From: Bacillus sp. ZZV12-4809
Lineage (GTDB): Bacteria; Bacillota; Bacilli; Bacillales; Cytobacillaceae
Assembly: GCF_009849585.1 (NCBI RefSeq)
Contig: NZ_VCRN01000006.1
Coordinates: 62,001 to 126,000 of the forward strand
Length of the DNA: 64,000 nt
Direction of reading: 5' to 3'
Shown here: positions 15,474 to 23,784 of the stretch, one piece after another
How positions within the stretch are numbered: position 1 is the stretch's first letter
Layout: each line of letters begins with the position of its first letter
Program-made: the position numbers and the translations under genes
The notes under the pieces: generated by a model
Seen by the model: only the letters and a program-made list of their open reading frames with translations
The model's database searches: none
What the model was told of the DNA's origin: nothing

Positions 15474-16793
15474 ATGAGGGTACTGGTATCTTTCTTTAAC
15501 CGCATTATGCAGCGGTATTTGCCGGATCCATTTTTATTTGTCATTATCCTAACTTTTGCAGTTTTTGGATTGGGCTTAATTTTTACAGATAATGGACCTT
15601 ACCAGATGGTCCAGCATTGGGGAAATGGGTTCTGGGGCCTTTTGAGTTTTTCCATGCAAATGGTGCTGGTCTTAGTTACAGGGCACGTGTTGGCCAGCAG
15701 TACGATCTTTAAAAAGGGGTTAGGTGCTTTGGCATCATTAGCCAAGTCACCCGGCCAGGCTATTCTGATAGTGTCATTCGTGTCCATGATTGCCAGCTTA
15801 ATTAACTGGGGATTCGGTCTCGTGATCGGCGCTTTATTTGCGAAAGAGCTTGCCAAAAAAGTGAAAAATGTGGATTACCGCCTGTTAATTGCAAGCGCTT
15901 ACGCAGGCTTCGTTGTCTGGCACGGGGGAATTTCCGGATCGATTCCATTGACGATCGCGACTCCCGGCCATTTCTCTGAGGATATGATAGGCGTCATTTC
16001 TACAGACCAGACGATTTTCGCCGGCTTTAATATCTTTATTGTGATTGCACTTTTACTGGTTTTGCCCTTTGTAAACCGCTTTATGATGCCGTCAAAAGAG
16101 GAAACGATTGTGGTGGATCCCGTTCTTCTTCAAGACGACATTCAGGCAGCGACGCTTGAAAAAGGGGCGTTGACTCCAGCTGAACGCCTGGAAAATAGCC
16201 GCCTTATTTCCATGCTTACAGGGATTCTTGGACTAGTTTTCTTATTTTATTATTTCGCAGCAAATGGCTTTAAGCTCAATCTTGATATTGTGAACTTCTT
16301 GTTCTTGTTCCTCGGCATTCTTTTCCATGGAACGCCTAAGCAGTTTCTCGAAGCGGTTCTGAATGCGGTAAAAGGAGCAAGCGGCATCATTATCCAGTTC
16401 CCGTTCTATGCCGGAATTATGGGGATGATGACTGCCTCAGGGCTGGCTGCAGTGATGTCCGAAGCCTTTGTCAGCATTTCCAATGATTACACGTTCCATT
16501 TCTTCGCCTTCTTAAGCGCAGGGGTTGTGAACTTCTTCGTTCCTTCAGGGGGAGGCCAGTGGGCTGTTCAGGCTCCGATTATGCTTGAAGCGGCTCAGTC
16601 AATGGGTGCTTCCATTCCCAAAACGGCCATGGCGGTCGCATGGGGTGATGCCTGGACCAACTTAATTCAGCCTTTCTGGGCGCTGCCGGCACTCGCCATT
16701 GCAGGGTTAAAAGCGAAAGACATCATGGGATTCTGCGTCCTGACTCTCCTGGTCAGCGGTGTGATCATTTCCGCGGGATTTTTATTTTTCTAA
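15474..16793 (+). CDS. AtoE-family short-chain fatty acid transporter
   Basis: 439-residue membrane protein with about 12 hydrophobic segments, matching the TIGR00366/AtoE family: RYLPDPFLFVIILTFAVFG at the N terminus, SLINWGFGLVIGALFAKE, and FVPSGGGQWAVQAPI with WGDAWTNLIQPFWALPALAIAGL in the second half. Predicted to import butyrate, acetoacetate or similar short-chain acids. AGGGGG is 8 nt before the ATG. No CoA-transferase genes adjoin it, so the substrate is open. Confidence 0.88.
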   Translation: MRVLVSFFNRIMQRYLPDPFLFVIILTFAVFGLGLIFTDNGPYQMVQHWGNGFWGLLSFSMQMVLVLVTGHVLASSTIFKKGLGALASLAKSPGQAILIVSFVSMIASLINWGFGLVIGALFAKELAKKVKNVDYRLLIASAYAGFVVWHGGISGSIPLTIATPGHFSEDMIGVISTDQTIFAGFNIFIVIALLLVLPFVNRFMMPSKEETIVVDPVLLQDDIQAATLEKGALTPAERLENSRLISMLTGILGLVFLFYYFAANGFKLNLDIVNFLFLFLGILFHGTPKQFLEAVLNAVKGASGIIIQFPFYAGIMGMMTASGLAAVMSEAFVSISNDYTFHFFAFLSAGVVNFFVPSGGGQWAVQAPIMLEAAQSMGASIPKTAMAVAWGDAWTNLIQPFWALPALAIAGLKAKDIMGFCVLTLLVSGVIISAGFLFF

Positions 16794-16798
16794 AAGGA

Positions 16799-16830
16799 AG
16801 AGAGCATGGCATCCGCCATGCTCTCTTATT
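16799..16830 (+). terminator. Terminator after the AtoE gene
   Basis: 12-bp perfect stem AGAGAGCATGGC / GCCATGCTCTCT with loop ATCC; the T tract is weak (TATTA). Confidence 0.7.
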
Positions 16831-16874
16831 ATGGACACCTGCCTCATCAGATGGGCAGGACCCTCAAGCTTATT

Positions 16875-17069
16875 TTATGACATTCCATTATGATGATCGT
16901 TTTTCATATTATGCATATTGGATTCCATATTGGCTCTCTCTGACTCAGACACATGCTTTTCGTTTTCCTCAGGATTAAAATCATCTATTCCATGCTTTTT
17001 ATGCCACCAGTCCACAAACATTCCTGCTCCCAGTAATACTGCACAAAAGCCCAGCAAATATAGAATCAA
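16875..17069 (-). CDS. Small single-pass membrane protein with His/Met-rich tail
   Basis: 64 residues: one N-terminal transmembrane helix (LYLLGFCAVLLGAGMFVDWW), then a polar, acidic tail ending NMHNMKNDHHNGMS, rich in His, Met and Asn. Family not recognised. The TTG at 17069 is preferred because GAGGTGAT sits at normal distance from it; the GTG at 17078 is part of that SD. The tail might bind metal, but that is inference. Confidence 0.55.
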   Translation of the reverse strand: MILYLLGFCAVLLGAGMFVDWWHKKHGIDDFNPEENEKHVSESERANMESNMHNMKNDHHNGMS

Positions 17070-17144
17070 TATGATCACCTCACTCTATTATATCGTATTT
17101 TCAGAAAATATTGATATATTAACCAAGCCTATTTTTCTATGATG

Positions 17145-18152
17145 CTACACTTTAACAGTCTCTGGCAGATCCTGATAGCCCTCCTGATAAATGCGGCTGA
17201 TAATCGATTCGATGGCAGGCTCTTCCACTGTCAGATCTTTGATATTATGTGTTTCGGTAATTTGTGCAATGAGGCCTGAGGCTGACATTTCATCACGGTT
17301 AAATCGGATCCAGAAGCGGCTTGCTTCTTTTTTAATCACCTCTCCCCCCTTAAGCCTGAGGCTGTGGGATGATTCCTCCAGGTCCACGATGAGTGTCCTC
17401 GTTTTGCCGAAACGCTCTTTGACGACTGCAATTTCCCCATCATACACCTTTTGCCCATGGTCGATGAGGATCATCCGCTCACAGAGCTTCTCAATATCCT
17501 CCATATCATGGGTAGTTAAAATAACGGTAATATTACGCTCCAGATTGATCTCCTTTATAAAAGTCCTCATCTTTTCCTTTGCGACGACATCCAGGCCAAT
17601 CGTCGGCTCATCCAGAAACAGAATGGGCGGGTCATGCAGCAGGGACGCGGCAATGTCAGCCCTCATTCTTTGTCCTAGAGAGAGCTGGCGGACCGGTGTG
17701 TTCAGGAATTCATCGAGTCCTAATATCTCGGTAAAAGTGTCCATATTTTTCTTATACCGTTTATTCGAAACCCGATAAATTTCCTTCAGCAGTTCAAACG
17801 ATTCTATTGTAGGAAGATCCCACCAGAGCTGTGTCCTCTGCCCAAAGACCACTCCGATATTCTTGGCATTTTCCTGCCTGTTTTCATAGGGAATGATGCC
17901 ATTTACCTTTACACACCCTGAAGTGGGGACTAGAATGCCCGTCAGCATTTTGATGGTGGTGGATTTTCCGGCGCCATTCGGCCCGATATAGCCGACCATT
18001 TCCCCTTCATTGATCGAAAAGCTGATGTTTTTTACAGCTTCTTTTTTTATATGCTCTCTTTTTACGAGGCTCTTTACTGCGCCAAGGAAGCCTGTCTCCC
18101 GCTTGGCGATCATAAAGTCCTTCATTAAATGCTCCACCTCTATAGCCGGCAT
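17145..18152 (-). CDS. ABC-2 exporter ATPase (COG4586 type)
   Basis: 335 residues. Walker A GYIGPNGAGKSTT, signature LSLGQRMRADIA, Walker B PILFLDEPTIGLD, H-loop TTHDMEDI, then a C-terminal domain of about 100 residues ending PETVKV. The N terminus DFMIAKRETGFLGAVKSLVKRE is typical of this exporter subfamily (viologen/daunorubicin-like). It is third in the three-gene operon after two permeases, 11 nt from the second. Confidence 0.9.
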   Translation of the reverse strand: MPAIEVEHLMKDFMIAKRETGFLGAVKSLVKREHIKKEAVKNISFSINEGEMVGYIGPNGAGKSTTIKMLTGILVPTSGCVKVNGIIPYENRQENAKNIGVVFGQRTQLWWDLPTIESFELLKEIYRVSNKRYKKNMDTFTEILGLDEFLNTPVRQLSLGQRMRADIAASLLHDPPILFLDEPTIGLDVVAKEKMRTFIKEINLERNITVILTTHDMEDIEKLCERMILIDHGQKVYDGEIAVVKERFGKTRTLIVDLEESSHSLRLKGGEVIKKEASRFWIRFNRDEMSASGLIAQITETHNIKDLTVEEPAIESIISRIYQEGYQDLPETVKV

Positions 18153-18163
18153 TTCCAGCCCTC

Positions 18164-18970
18164 CTATGAACCTGTACTTTTATATCGCTTTAAGCCCAGC
18201 ATCCAAACCCAATAAGCAATGGTAAAAAAGACGATGCCGACAAGCGGCGAATAATACCCGATAGTCTCCGGGAAAAAGGGCGTTTCTTTTTCGAGGATGA
18301 CAGCGGCGGGAAAATAGTTCACAAAACCGAATGGAATCACAAAAGCTGTAAACCATTGGACGACTTTCGGATAAATGACCAGAGGGTAATTGGTCAGATT
18401 CCGGGCCGGATACATGGCCACCCAGTAAAATTGCTCTGATTTCGTCGTCCAGAATGCGAGGGCAGATATCATGACAAGAAGGCCGCCCTGGATGAGGATG
18501 CCCCCAATCACAGATAACAGCAGAAACAAACTTTTTCCGATGGTCCAAGCCAGCTGCAGCTCAAAGCTGACCCATATAAAGATGCCGATGCTGAAGATGA
18601 ACTGGCCAAAAGAGGCAACATCAAACTTCATCGCCATGAAATGAAAAAACGGATTGATCGGCCTGACAAGAAAGCGGTCAAATGTGCCATTTAGAATATA
18701 GGTGTCCAGCCCCCTGAAATGAAAAAAGAGAATGATGCAGAACCCCCAGGATAAAACAGCGACTGCAAATAGAAACAGCATCTCGTAAAAGGTCCATGAG
18801 CCGAGTTCCTGAAACTGGTATAGCATAATCCACATTGTGACAGCGGTGCCTGTATAGGAAGTAATGAGGCCGACAATCCTCATGACAAAGGCAAACCGGT
18901 ACTGCAGCTGGGCCCTCACCCCTGCTGAAATAAGCTTAAAATACAAATCAAAATATTTGGCGATACTCAC
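18164..18970 (-). CDS. ABC-2 permease, second subunit (COG4587 type)
   Basis: 268-residue membrane protein with six hydrophobic segments and RFAFVMRIVGLITSYTGTAVTMWIM at the N terminus. GTG start 3 nt after the stop of the preceding permease gene, whose end supplies the SD (GGGGGA), so the two are translationally coupled. It pairs with the next and previous genes as one exporter; the substrate is unknown. Confidence 0.87.
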   Translation of the reverse strand: MSIAKYFDLYFKLISAGVRAQLQYRFAFVMRIVGLITSYTGTAVTMWIMLYQFQELGSWTFYEMLFLFAVAVLSWGFCIILFFHFRGLDTYILNGTFDRFLVRPINPFFHFMAMKFDVASFGQFIFSIGIFIWVSFELQLAWTIGKSLFLLLSVIGGILIQGGLLVMISALAFWTTKSEQFYWVAMYPARNLTNYPLVIYPKVVQWFTAFVIPFGFVNYFPAAVILEKETPFFPETIGYYSPLVGIVFFTIAYWVWMLGLKRYKSTGS

Positions 18971-18973
18971 ACT

Positions 18974-19777
18974 TTATCCCCCCTGCACCACTACTTTTTG
19001 GGATGCTCGATTCCAGACAAACCTTAACAGCAAATAACTCGCTGCAGCCCAAAATAATTGGACACCCAGGGAAAGCAGAATCTCCGTTCCAGAGATTTTT
19101 CCTATAAAAATGGCATTGGGAATGTAATAGATTCCCTGAAAGGGCAGGTAAAGCGCCATCGTTCCCAGCCAGCCCGGGAAAAACCACAGCGGAATGACAG
19201 AGCCTGACAGAAGTGACATGGCGAAGTAAAAGACATCGACAATGCCCCCCGTTTCAACAAGAAAAAAAGAAAGCAGCCCAAAGGACATTTCAATGCAATA
19301 ACGGATCAGAAATCCAATAAAGGCTGATACGATGAATAGAGCCCAGGTCCCCCAGCCTGAAGGGAGTGTCAGATCCATAAAAATGAACATGACGGTATAT
19401 AAAGGGAGAAGCGCAGTCATTATGTAAAAGGCGACACTGCCAAAATCAGCAAAAAGGTAGCGGAGCGGCACATCGAAGGGCCTCATTAATTCCAGGGAAA
19501 TATCGCCTGTCCGGACCTTCTCCTGAATTTCCCACAGCGGAGTTCCCGCCCCATTTACTCCCGTTAAAAATTGGCTGACCACAATATATGTCAGCATGGA
19601 CTCAAAGCTGACTCCGCCTGCCTCTTCCCTTCCGGCATATAAGGCAGTCCAGATTGAACCCCACATCAGCAGAAAAATGAGGTTTGAGCCGAGCCGTGAC
19701 CATACATCAAACCGATAAACGGCTGATCTCAAAAAGGCCTTCTTTGTGAAAGTCCAATATAGCCGAAACCTGAACAT
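18974..19777 (-). CDS. ABC-2 permease, first subunit (COG3694 type)
   Basis: 267 residues with six membrane segments; FTKKAFLRSAVYRFDVWSRLGSNLIFLLM near the N terminus and EIQEKVRTGDISLELMRPFDVPLRYLF in the first loop are typical of the family. The ATG at 19777 is preferred to a GTG two codons upstream because GCGGGTG then falls at SD distance. First gene of the operon. Confidence 0.87.
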   Translation of the reverse strand: MFRFRLYWTFTKKAFLRSAVYRFDVWSRLGSNLIFLLMWGSIWTALYAGREEAGGVSFESMLTYIVVSQFLTGVNGAGTPLWEIQEKVRTGDISLELMRPFDVPLRYLFADFGSVAFYIMTALLPLYTVMFIFMDLTLPSGWGTWALFIVSAFIGFLIRYCIEMSFGLLSFFLVETGGIVDVFYFAMSLLSGSVIPLWFFPGWLGTMALYLPFQGIYYIPNAIFIGKISGTEILLSLGVQLFWAAASYLLLRFVWNRASQKVVVQGG

Positions 19778-19957
19778 CCGCACACCCGCTTTTTGATTTT
19801 TTTGATTATTTCATATTTTAACATAATATGGGAGGCAAAAAATAAGAAGTTTAAAAAGAAGGAAAACGGTGGAATTTAAGAGAAAGAATTGGCTTTTTCA
19901 GTGGTTATGAATTAAAATTACATATGGTTTATAAATATAAGAAAAAGGTGAATGATA

Positions 19958-21316
19958 TTGATTGATGCATCCAGAAAGAAGCATTCTTCTTCCGACCTGA
20001 TAAAATTTCTCATACCGTCTTTAATTGGAATCAGCTTATTCATGGTTCCAATCAAATATCAGGGGGATATTACGATTCCCATCGCCATTTTTTCAGGCTG
20101 GATTCAAAACCTGCTTACAGACTATCTCCCTGAAATTATGGCCTTTATTATTGTAATTACACTATTAGGCACGCTGCTTGCGAAATTTGCCAAGCCTGCT
20201 TTCATAGAGAAAAGCCCTTTTTTCAAAAACTTATTTGATGTTCCATATATCTGGGCCGCAGCGAGATTTATAGGCGCTGTTTTTGCTGTAATCACCCTAT
20301 TTCAGCTCGGGCCTGAACAGATCTGGTCTGAAAACACGGGCGGACTTCTCTTAAATGACCTTCTGCCGATTCTGTTTTCGGTCTTTTTATTTGCTGGGCT
20401 GTTTCTGCCATTGTTATTAAACTTTGGATTGCTTGAATTCTTCGGCTCACTTTTAACCAAAATCATGCGTCCTGTATTCAAGCTGCCTGGAAGGTCATCA
20501 ATTGACTGTGTAGCTTCCTGGCTAGGTGACGGGACCATCGGTGTTCTTCTGACTAGCAAGCAGTATGAGGAAGGCTATTATACAAAAAGGGAAGCGGCCA
20601 TTATTGGGACGACCTTTTCTGTTGTATCCATTACCTTCAGCCTTGTGGTTATTTCACAGGTGAATCTTGGCCATATGTTTGTGCCCTTTTATCTGACCAT
20701 CACAGCAGCAGGTTTCATTTGCGCCATTATCAGCCCGAGAATCTGGCCTCTGTCAAGAAAGCCTGATACGTATTATAACGGCCAGGAAACGGAGCTTGAT
20801 GAAAGCATTCCTGAAGGATACACTCCATTCAGCTGGGGGCTTAAGCAGGGCTTAGAAAAGGCACGCACCAATCACAGTCTGAAAGCCTTCTTCCAGGATG
20901 GCGCCAAAAACATTCTGGATATGTGGATGGGTGTAGCTCCGATCGTCATGGCTATGGGAACCTTAGCTCTGATTGTTGCCGAATACACGCCGGTTTTCAC
21001 TTTTCTGGGAATGCCGTTCATTCCGCTGCTTGAATTGATGCAGGTGCCGGAAGCAAGAGCCGCTTCTGAAACACTTGTGGTCGGGTTTGCCGATATGTTC
21101 CTGCCATCCGTGATCGGAGCAGGCATCGAAAGCGAAATGACCCGATTTATTGTGGCTGCTGTATCTGTCACCCAGCTGATTTATATGTCAGAGGTCGGCG
21201 GACTTCTGCTTGGCTCCAAAATACCTGTATCTTTCTGGGATCTTGTTATTATCTTTATACAGCGTACGCTTATTACGCTTCCGGTGATTGTACTTGCTGC
21301 TCATTTTCTTTTTTAA
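19958..21316 (+). CDS. YjiH-like membrane protein (nucleoside recognition GATE domain)
   Basis: 452 residues with about ten hydrophobic segments. SIDCVASWLGDGTIGVLLTSKQYEEGYYTKREAAIIGTTFS and the second-half segment DMWMGVAPIVMAMGTLALI belong to the GATE/YjiH family. Function uncharacterised; a transporter-like or spore-related role is only inference. AAGGTG lies 7 nt before the TTG at 19958, so it is chosen over the ATG at 19952, which is only 1 nt from the SD. Confidence 0.8.
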   Translation: MIDASRKKHSSSDLIKFLIPSLIGISLFMVPIKYQGDITIPIAIFSGWIQNLLTDYLPEIMAFIIVITLLGTLLAKFAKPAFIEKSPFFKNLFDVPYIWAAARFIGAVFAVITLFQLGPEQIWSENTGGLLLNDLLPILFSVFLFAGLFLPLLLNFGLLEFFGSLLTKIMRPVFKLPGRSSIDCVASWLGDGTIGVLLTSKQYEEGYYTKREAAIIGTTFSVVSITFSLVVISQVNLGHMFVPFYLTITAAGFICAIISPRIWPLSRKPDTYYNGQETELDESIPEGYTPFSWGLKQGLEKARTNHSLKAFFQDGAKNILDMWMGVAPIVMAMGTLALIVAEYTPVFTFLGMPFIPLLELMQVPEARAASETLVVGFADMFLPSVIGAGIESEMTRFIVAAVSVTQLIYMSEVGGLLLGSKIPVSFWDLVIIFIQRTLITLPVIVLAAHFLF

Positions 21317-21325
21317 CATACGGAA

Positions 21326-21358
21326 AGAGGTATCCTTTTGCGGGATACCTCTCTTTTG
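21326..21358 (+). terminator. Terminator after the YjiH-like gene
   Basis: Stem AGAGGTATCC / GGATACCTCT around TTTTGCG, then CTTTTGTTT. Confidence 0.85.
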
Positions 21359-21359
21359 T

Positions 21360-21824
21360 TTAAAAGCATTGAAAGGATCGAATTCTCCTCAAGTCTGTTC
21401 CGTAATACGTCCAGCGCCAGGTTCTCCAGCGCCAGCCCGCTACAGAAGTCCTGCCGACAAAAGTCGGGAAAAACCAGAAGCTGTTTCCGTTTTGCAGCCA
21501 TACAAAGGTATTGCGGAATAAGCAGCCTCTTATGGCTCCAGGATCAATAGCAAACGTGCTGACCTGCTGCATTTGAGGTGTGAAGCTTGGCGGAGGAGAA
21601 GATGGCGGTCCATCCTGTCCTCCAGGGCCGCCTCCGCCTCCCGGGAAACCTGGCGGCGGTCCCGGAGGTCCAAATCCTGGCCCTCCTGGCGGAAATCCGG
21701 GAAGATTAAATGTCGGAAGCCCCGGAATGCTAATCCCGCCTCCTGATCCCCCGCCTGGGAAAATGCGGCCATGTTCATTGTGGTCATACATATATGGATA
21801 AAACGGATAGTTTGAATAATCCAT
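21360..21824 (-). CDS. Gly/Pro-rich protein with conserved aromatic C-terminal domain
   Basis: 154 residues. N terminus is Tyr-rich (MDYSNYPFYPYMYD), residues 24-75 are Gly/Pro repeats (PGFPPGGPGFGPPGPPPG), and the C-terminal 60 residues form a domain with RGCLFRNTFVWLQNGNSFWF, YRW-like aromatic strands and a terminal RRIRSFQCF. Proteins of this build are common in bacilli, sometimes annotated as transporters without support. A spore surface or cell-surface role is plausible. AAGGGAG precedes the ATG. Confidence 0.7.
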   Translation of the reverse strand: MDYSNYPFYPYMYDHNEHGRIFPGGGSGGGISIPGLPTFNLPGFPPGGPGFGPPGPPPGFPGGGGGPGGQDGPPSSPPPSFTPQMQQVSTFAIDPGAIRGCLFRNTFVWLQNGNSFWFFPTFVGRTSVAGWRWRTWRWTYYGTDLRRIRSFQCF

Positions 21825-21850
21825 CTCGATACTCCCTTCGAATCTCTGAT

Positions 21851-22948
21851 TTAGACCTTCTCTGCAATCATCAGCAGCTCAGAGCGGACCTGGTCTTTAA
21901 TCCGGTCAACCACTGAAAAATCCATAGCATTTACATAGATATTCTCGAGTGTGTCCCTCTGGGTTTTTGCCCGTGCCAGATAAGATATGGCTTCGGTCAT
22001 TTTATTTTTATAACGGGTGCTGATATCCTTTATCTGTTCAGCGTAAATTTCATCCGTGCCTGAGTTGATTGTAATTTCGTACATATCTACAATTTCATCC
22101 CCATCACGATCAGGGAAATATTCATGAGGGGCCGTGCTGTCAAAAATAGCGAGGCCCAGTTCGCGTACAATGATCATATCCAGGCTGTGCGGATCAAAGC
22201 CGCAATGATAAATTTCAATATCAAATCCACGGCTCTCAGCTTCTGCTGCCAGCTTCTTCAGCATGGTTGACTTCCCTGAACCCGGACGCCCTTTTATAAA
22301 GTACCTTTTTTGAATATTCTCCGTAAGATTTGGCACAAAATCCACCGCTCCGATTGGAGTGGCTGCCCCTAAATAACGATGTTTCACAGTTGGTGTTTTA
22401 TTTAATTTTGTATTTCCGTAAAAAGTGGAAATGAGCTTCTTCGTCAGTTCATCCGCCTTCTGGAAATTCATATTTTCTATATAGATTTCTTCCCATTCAT
22501 CATGAATCCTCAATGCTTCGGCAAATGTGTCATATGCCGCTGCAAAGGAATTGCTGATCTGGCCTGACAGTGTCGTGATTTCATCTTTACTCGAAGCCAG
22601 TGCCCTTGAATCCCAGGCTTCTCCGAGATTGATATATTCCTCTACCGCGCCAGGTGCTTTTGGTTCGATTACATGCGGCGCTGTTCCATCGACAATGCCT
22701 GCTTTTAAAGAAGGAATGATGACGCCATCGAGAGATTGACTGTCAGATGAGCAATAAATATATTCCAGGTCAAAGCCTTTTTCAGACAGTTCCGTCCCGA
22801 TTGCTTTCATCAGGGATGATTTGCCTGTTCCCGGTCCGCCTTTTAAAATAAACAAACGGTCAAGCCCTGCCAGGTTTGATTCGAATAAATTGTGGAACCC
22901 CCGGGCCGTATTCCCGCCGGCGAAGTATTTTAATATTTTCCCAGCCAC
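21851..22948 (-). CDS. Double P-loop NTPase (PRK06851 family)
   Basis: 365 residues built from two similar halves. Each half has a Walker A (LKGGPGTGKSSL near residue 40, KGRPGSGKSTM near residue 222) followed by an EIYHCGFDPHSLD or YIYCSSDSQSLDG motif and a DGTAPHVIEPKAPG or DSTAPHEYFPDRDGD motif, i.e. an internal duplication. GTG start with AAAGGAAG upstream. Known as a conserved Firmicutes family without an assigned function. Confidence 0.8.
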   Translation of the reverse strand: MAGKILKYFAGGNTARGFHNLFESNLAGLDRLFILKGGPGTGKSSLMKAIGTELSEKGFDLEYIYCSSDSQSLDGVIIPSLKAGIVDGTAPHVIEPKAPGAVEEYINLGEAWDSRALASSKDEITTLSGQISNSFAAAYDTFAEALRIHDEWEEIYIENMNFQKADELTKKLISTFYGNTKLNKTPTVKHRYLGAATPIGAVDFVPNLTENIQKRYFIKGRPGSGKSTMLKKLAAEAESRGFDIEIYHCGFDPHSLDMIIVRELGLAIFDSTAPHEYFPDRDGDEIVDMYEITINSGTDEIYAEQIKDISTRYKNKMTEAISYLARAKTQRDTLENIYVNAMDFSVVDRIKDQVRSELLMIAEKV

Positions 22949-23020
22949 TCCTACACTTCCTTTCGAAATGCATTTTCACCTTACAGTATGCAAATGGGGC
23001 CGAATGGGTGAAAGCCTATT

Positions 23021-23040
23021 TAGAAAAGCGGAAGCGCCTT
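23021..23040 (+). repeat. GAAAAGCGGAAGCGCC dispersed element, copy 2
   Basis: TAGAAAAGCGGAAGCGCCTT inside the 244-nt gap between the double P-loop gene and YbaK. About 70 nt further on, GGCAACGCCTGC and the CCCCTTGAGGGG hairpin (23096-23107) suggest a longer, partly decayed element. Confidence 0.65.
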
Positions 23041-23150
23041 GCCCACGAATGAACGCAGACTAAGAATGCCAGTCATGTGGCAACGCCTGCATACCCCCTT
23101 GAGGGGATAGGTGCTGCAGCTGGACAATTATGACGTTCAAATTTTTTCAT

Positions 23151-23182
23151 AAAAAAAGTGCTGAATCAGGTGATTCAGCACT
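23151..23182 (-). terminator. Terminator of the YbaK gene
   Basis: 12-bp perfect stem AGTGCTGAATCA / TGATTCAGCACT with a GG loop; on the minus strand it is followed by T7. Confidence 0.9.
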
Positions 23183-23192
23183 CTTGCTTCAA

Positions 23193-23669
23193 TTATTTAA
23201 TTAAATCAGTCAGCTCAGCACCAATGGCCAGCTGCAGGTCTTCCACTTTGAGCTCCATCTGCATGCCAATTTTGCCGCCGCTGACTATGATCAGATCAAG
23301 CTCTTGCGCCTTTGCGTCAATGAAAGAGGGATACTGCTTTTTCATTCCTATCGGTGAGCAGCCGCCGCGGATATAGCCGGTCAGCTTCTGGATATCTTTG
23401 ACCGGGATCATTTCCACTTTCTTTTCTCCTGCAGCTTTCGCGGCCTTTTTCAGCTCGAGCTCCTCTGTCACAGGAATAATGTACACGAAGACCTGCTTGC
23501 TGACGCCCTGGGCGACCAATGTTTTATACACGGCTTTAGCATCTCTGCCGATTTTCTCTGCAACCGAAACACCATCAATCTTCCCGTCCTGGCTGTCATA
23601 TGTAATCAATTCATAAAAGACCTTCTGAGCATCGAGCATGCGCATCGCATTTGTTTTACCCTTTGCCAT
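23193..23669 (-). CDS. ybaK: Cys-tRNA(Pro) deacylase YbaK
   Basis: 158-residue YbaK/ProX-type editing domain. Visible: KVFYELITYD, VFKTLVAQGV-like VYKTLVAQGVSKQVFVYIIPV, KMIPVKDIQKLTGYIRGGCSPIGMKK with the GGCSPIG loop typical of YbaK. It hydrolyses mischarged Cys-tRNA(Pro) in trans. The ATG at 23669 has GGAGG 8 nt upstream, which is inside the extension from 23684, so the shorter form is chosen. Confidence 0.9.
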   Translation of the reverse strand: MAKGKTNAMRMLDAQKVFYELITYDSQDGKIDGVSVAEKIGRDAKAVYKTLVAQGVSKQVFVYIIPVTEELELKKAAKAAGEKKVEMIPVKDIQKLTGYIRGGCSPIGMKKQYPSFIDAKAQELDLIIVSGGKIGMQMELKVEDLQLAIGAELTDLIK

Positions 23670-23743
23670 TGCCTGCGCCTCCATTGTTAATTTTCCTCAT
23701 TTTAACATTTTTAGCCTGTTTTAAAAAGGTACAGAAATAAGAA

Positions 23744-23775
23744 CAGCAGGATTCCTCAAAAAGAGAATCCTGCTG
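23744..23775 (-). terminator. Likely terminator of the alpha-glucosidase gene
   Basis: 11-bp stem CAGCAGGATTC / GAATCCTGCTG with a 10-nt loop just after the gene; only a weak T tract on the minus strand. Confidence 0.7.
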
Positions 23776-23784
23776 ACAGTTCAA

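Noticed and set aside
21530..21801. Long ORFs opposite the Gly/Pro-rich gene
   Set aside because: They mirror the GGN/CCN repeats of the real gene, have no SD and no recognisable protein features.
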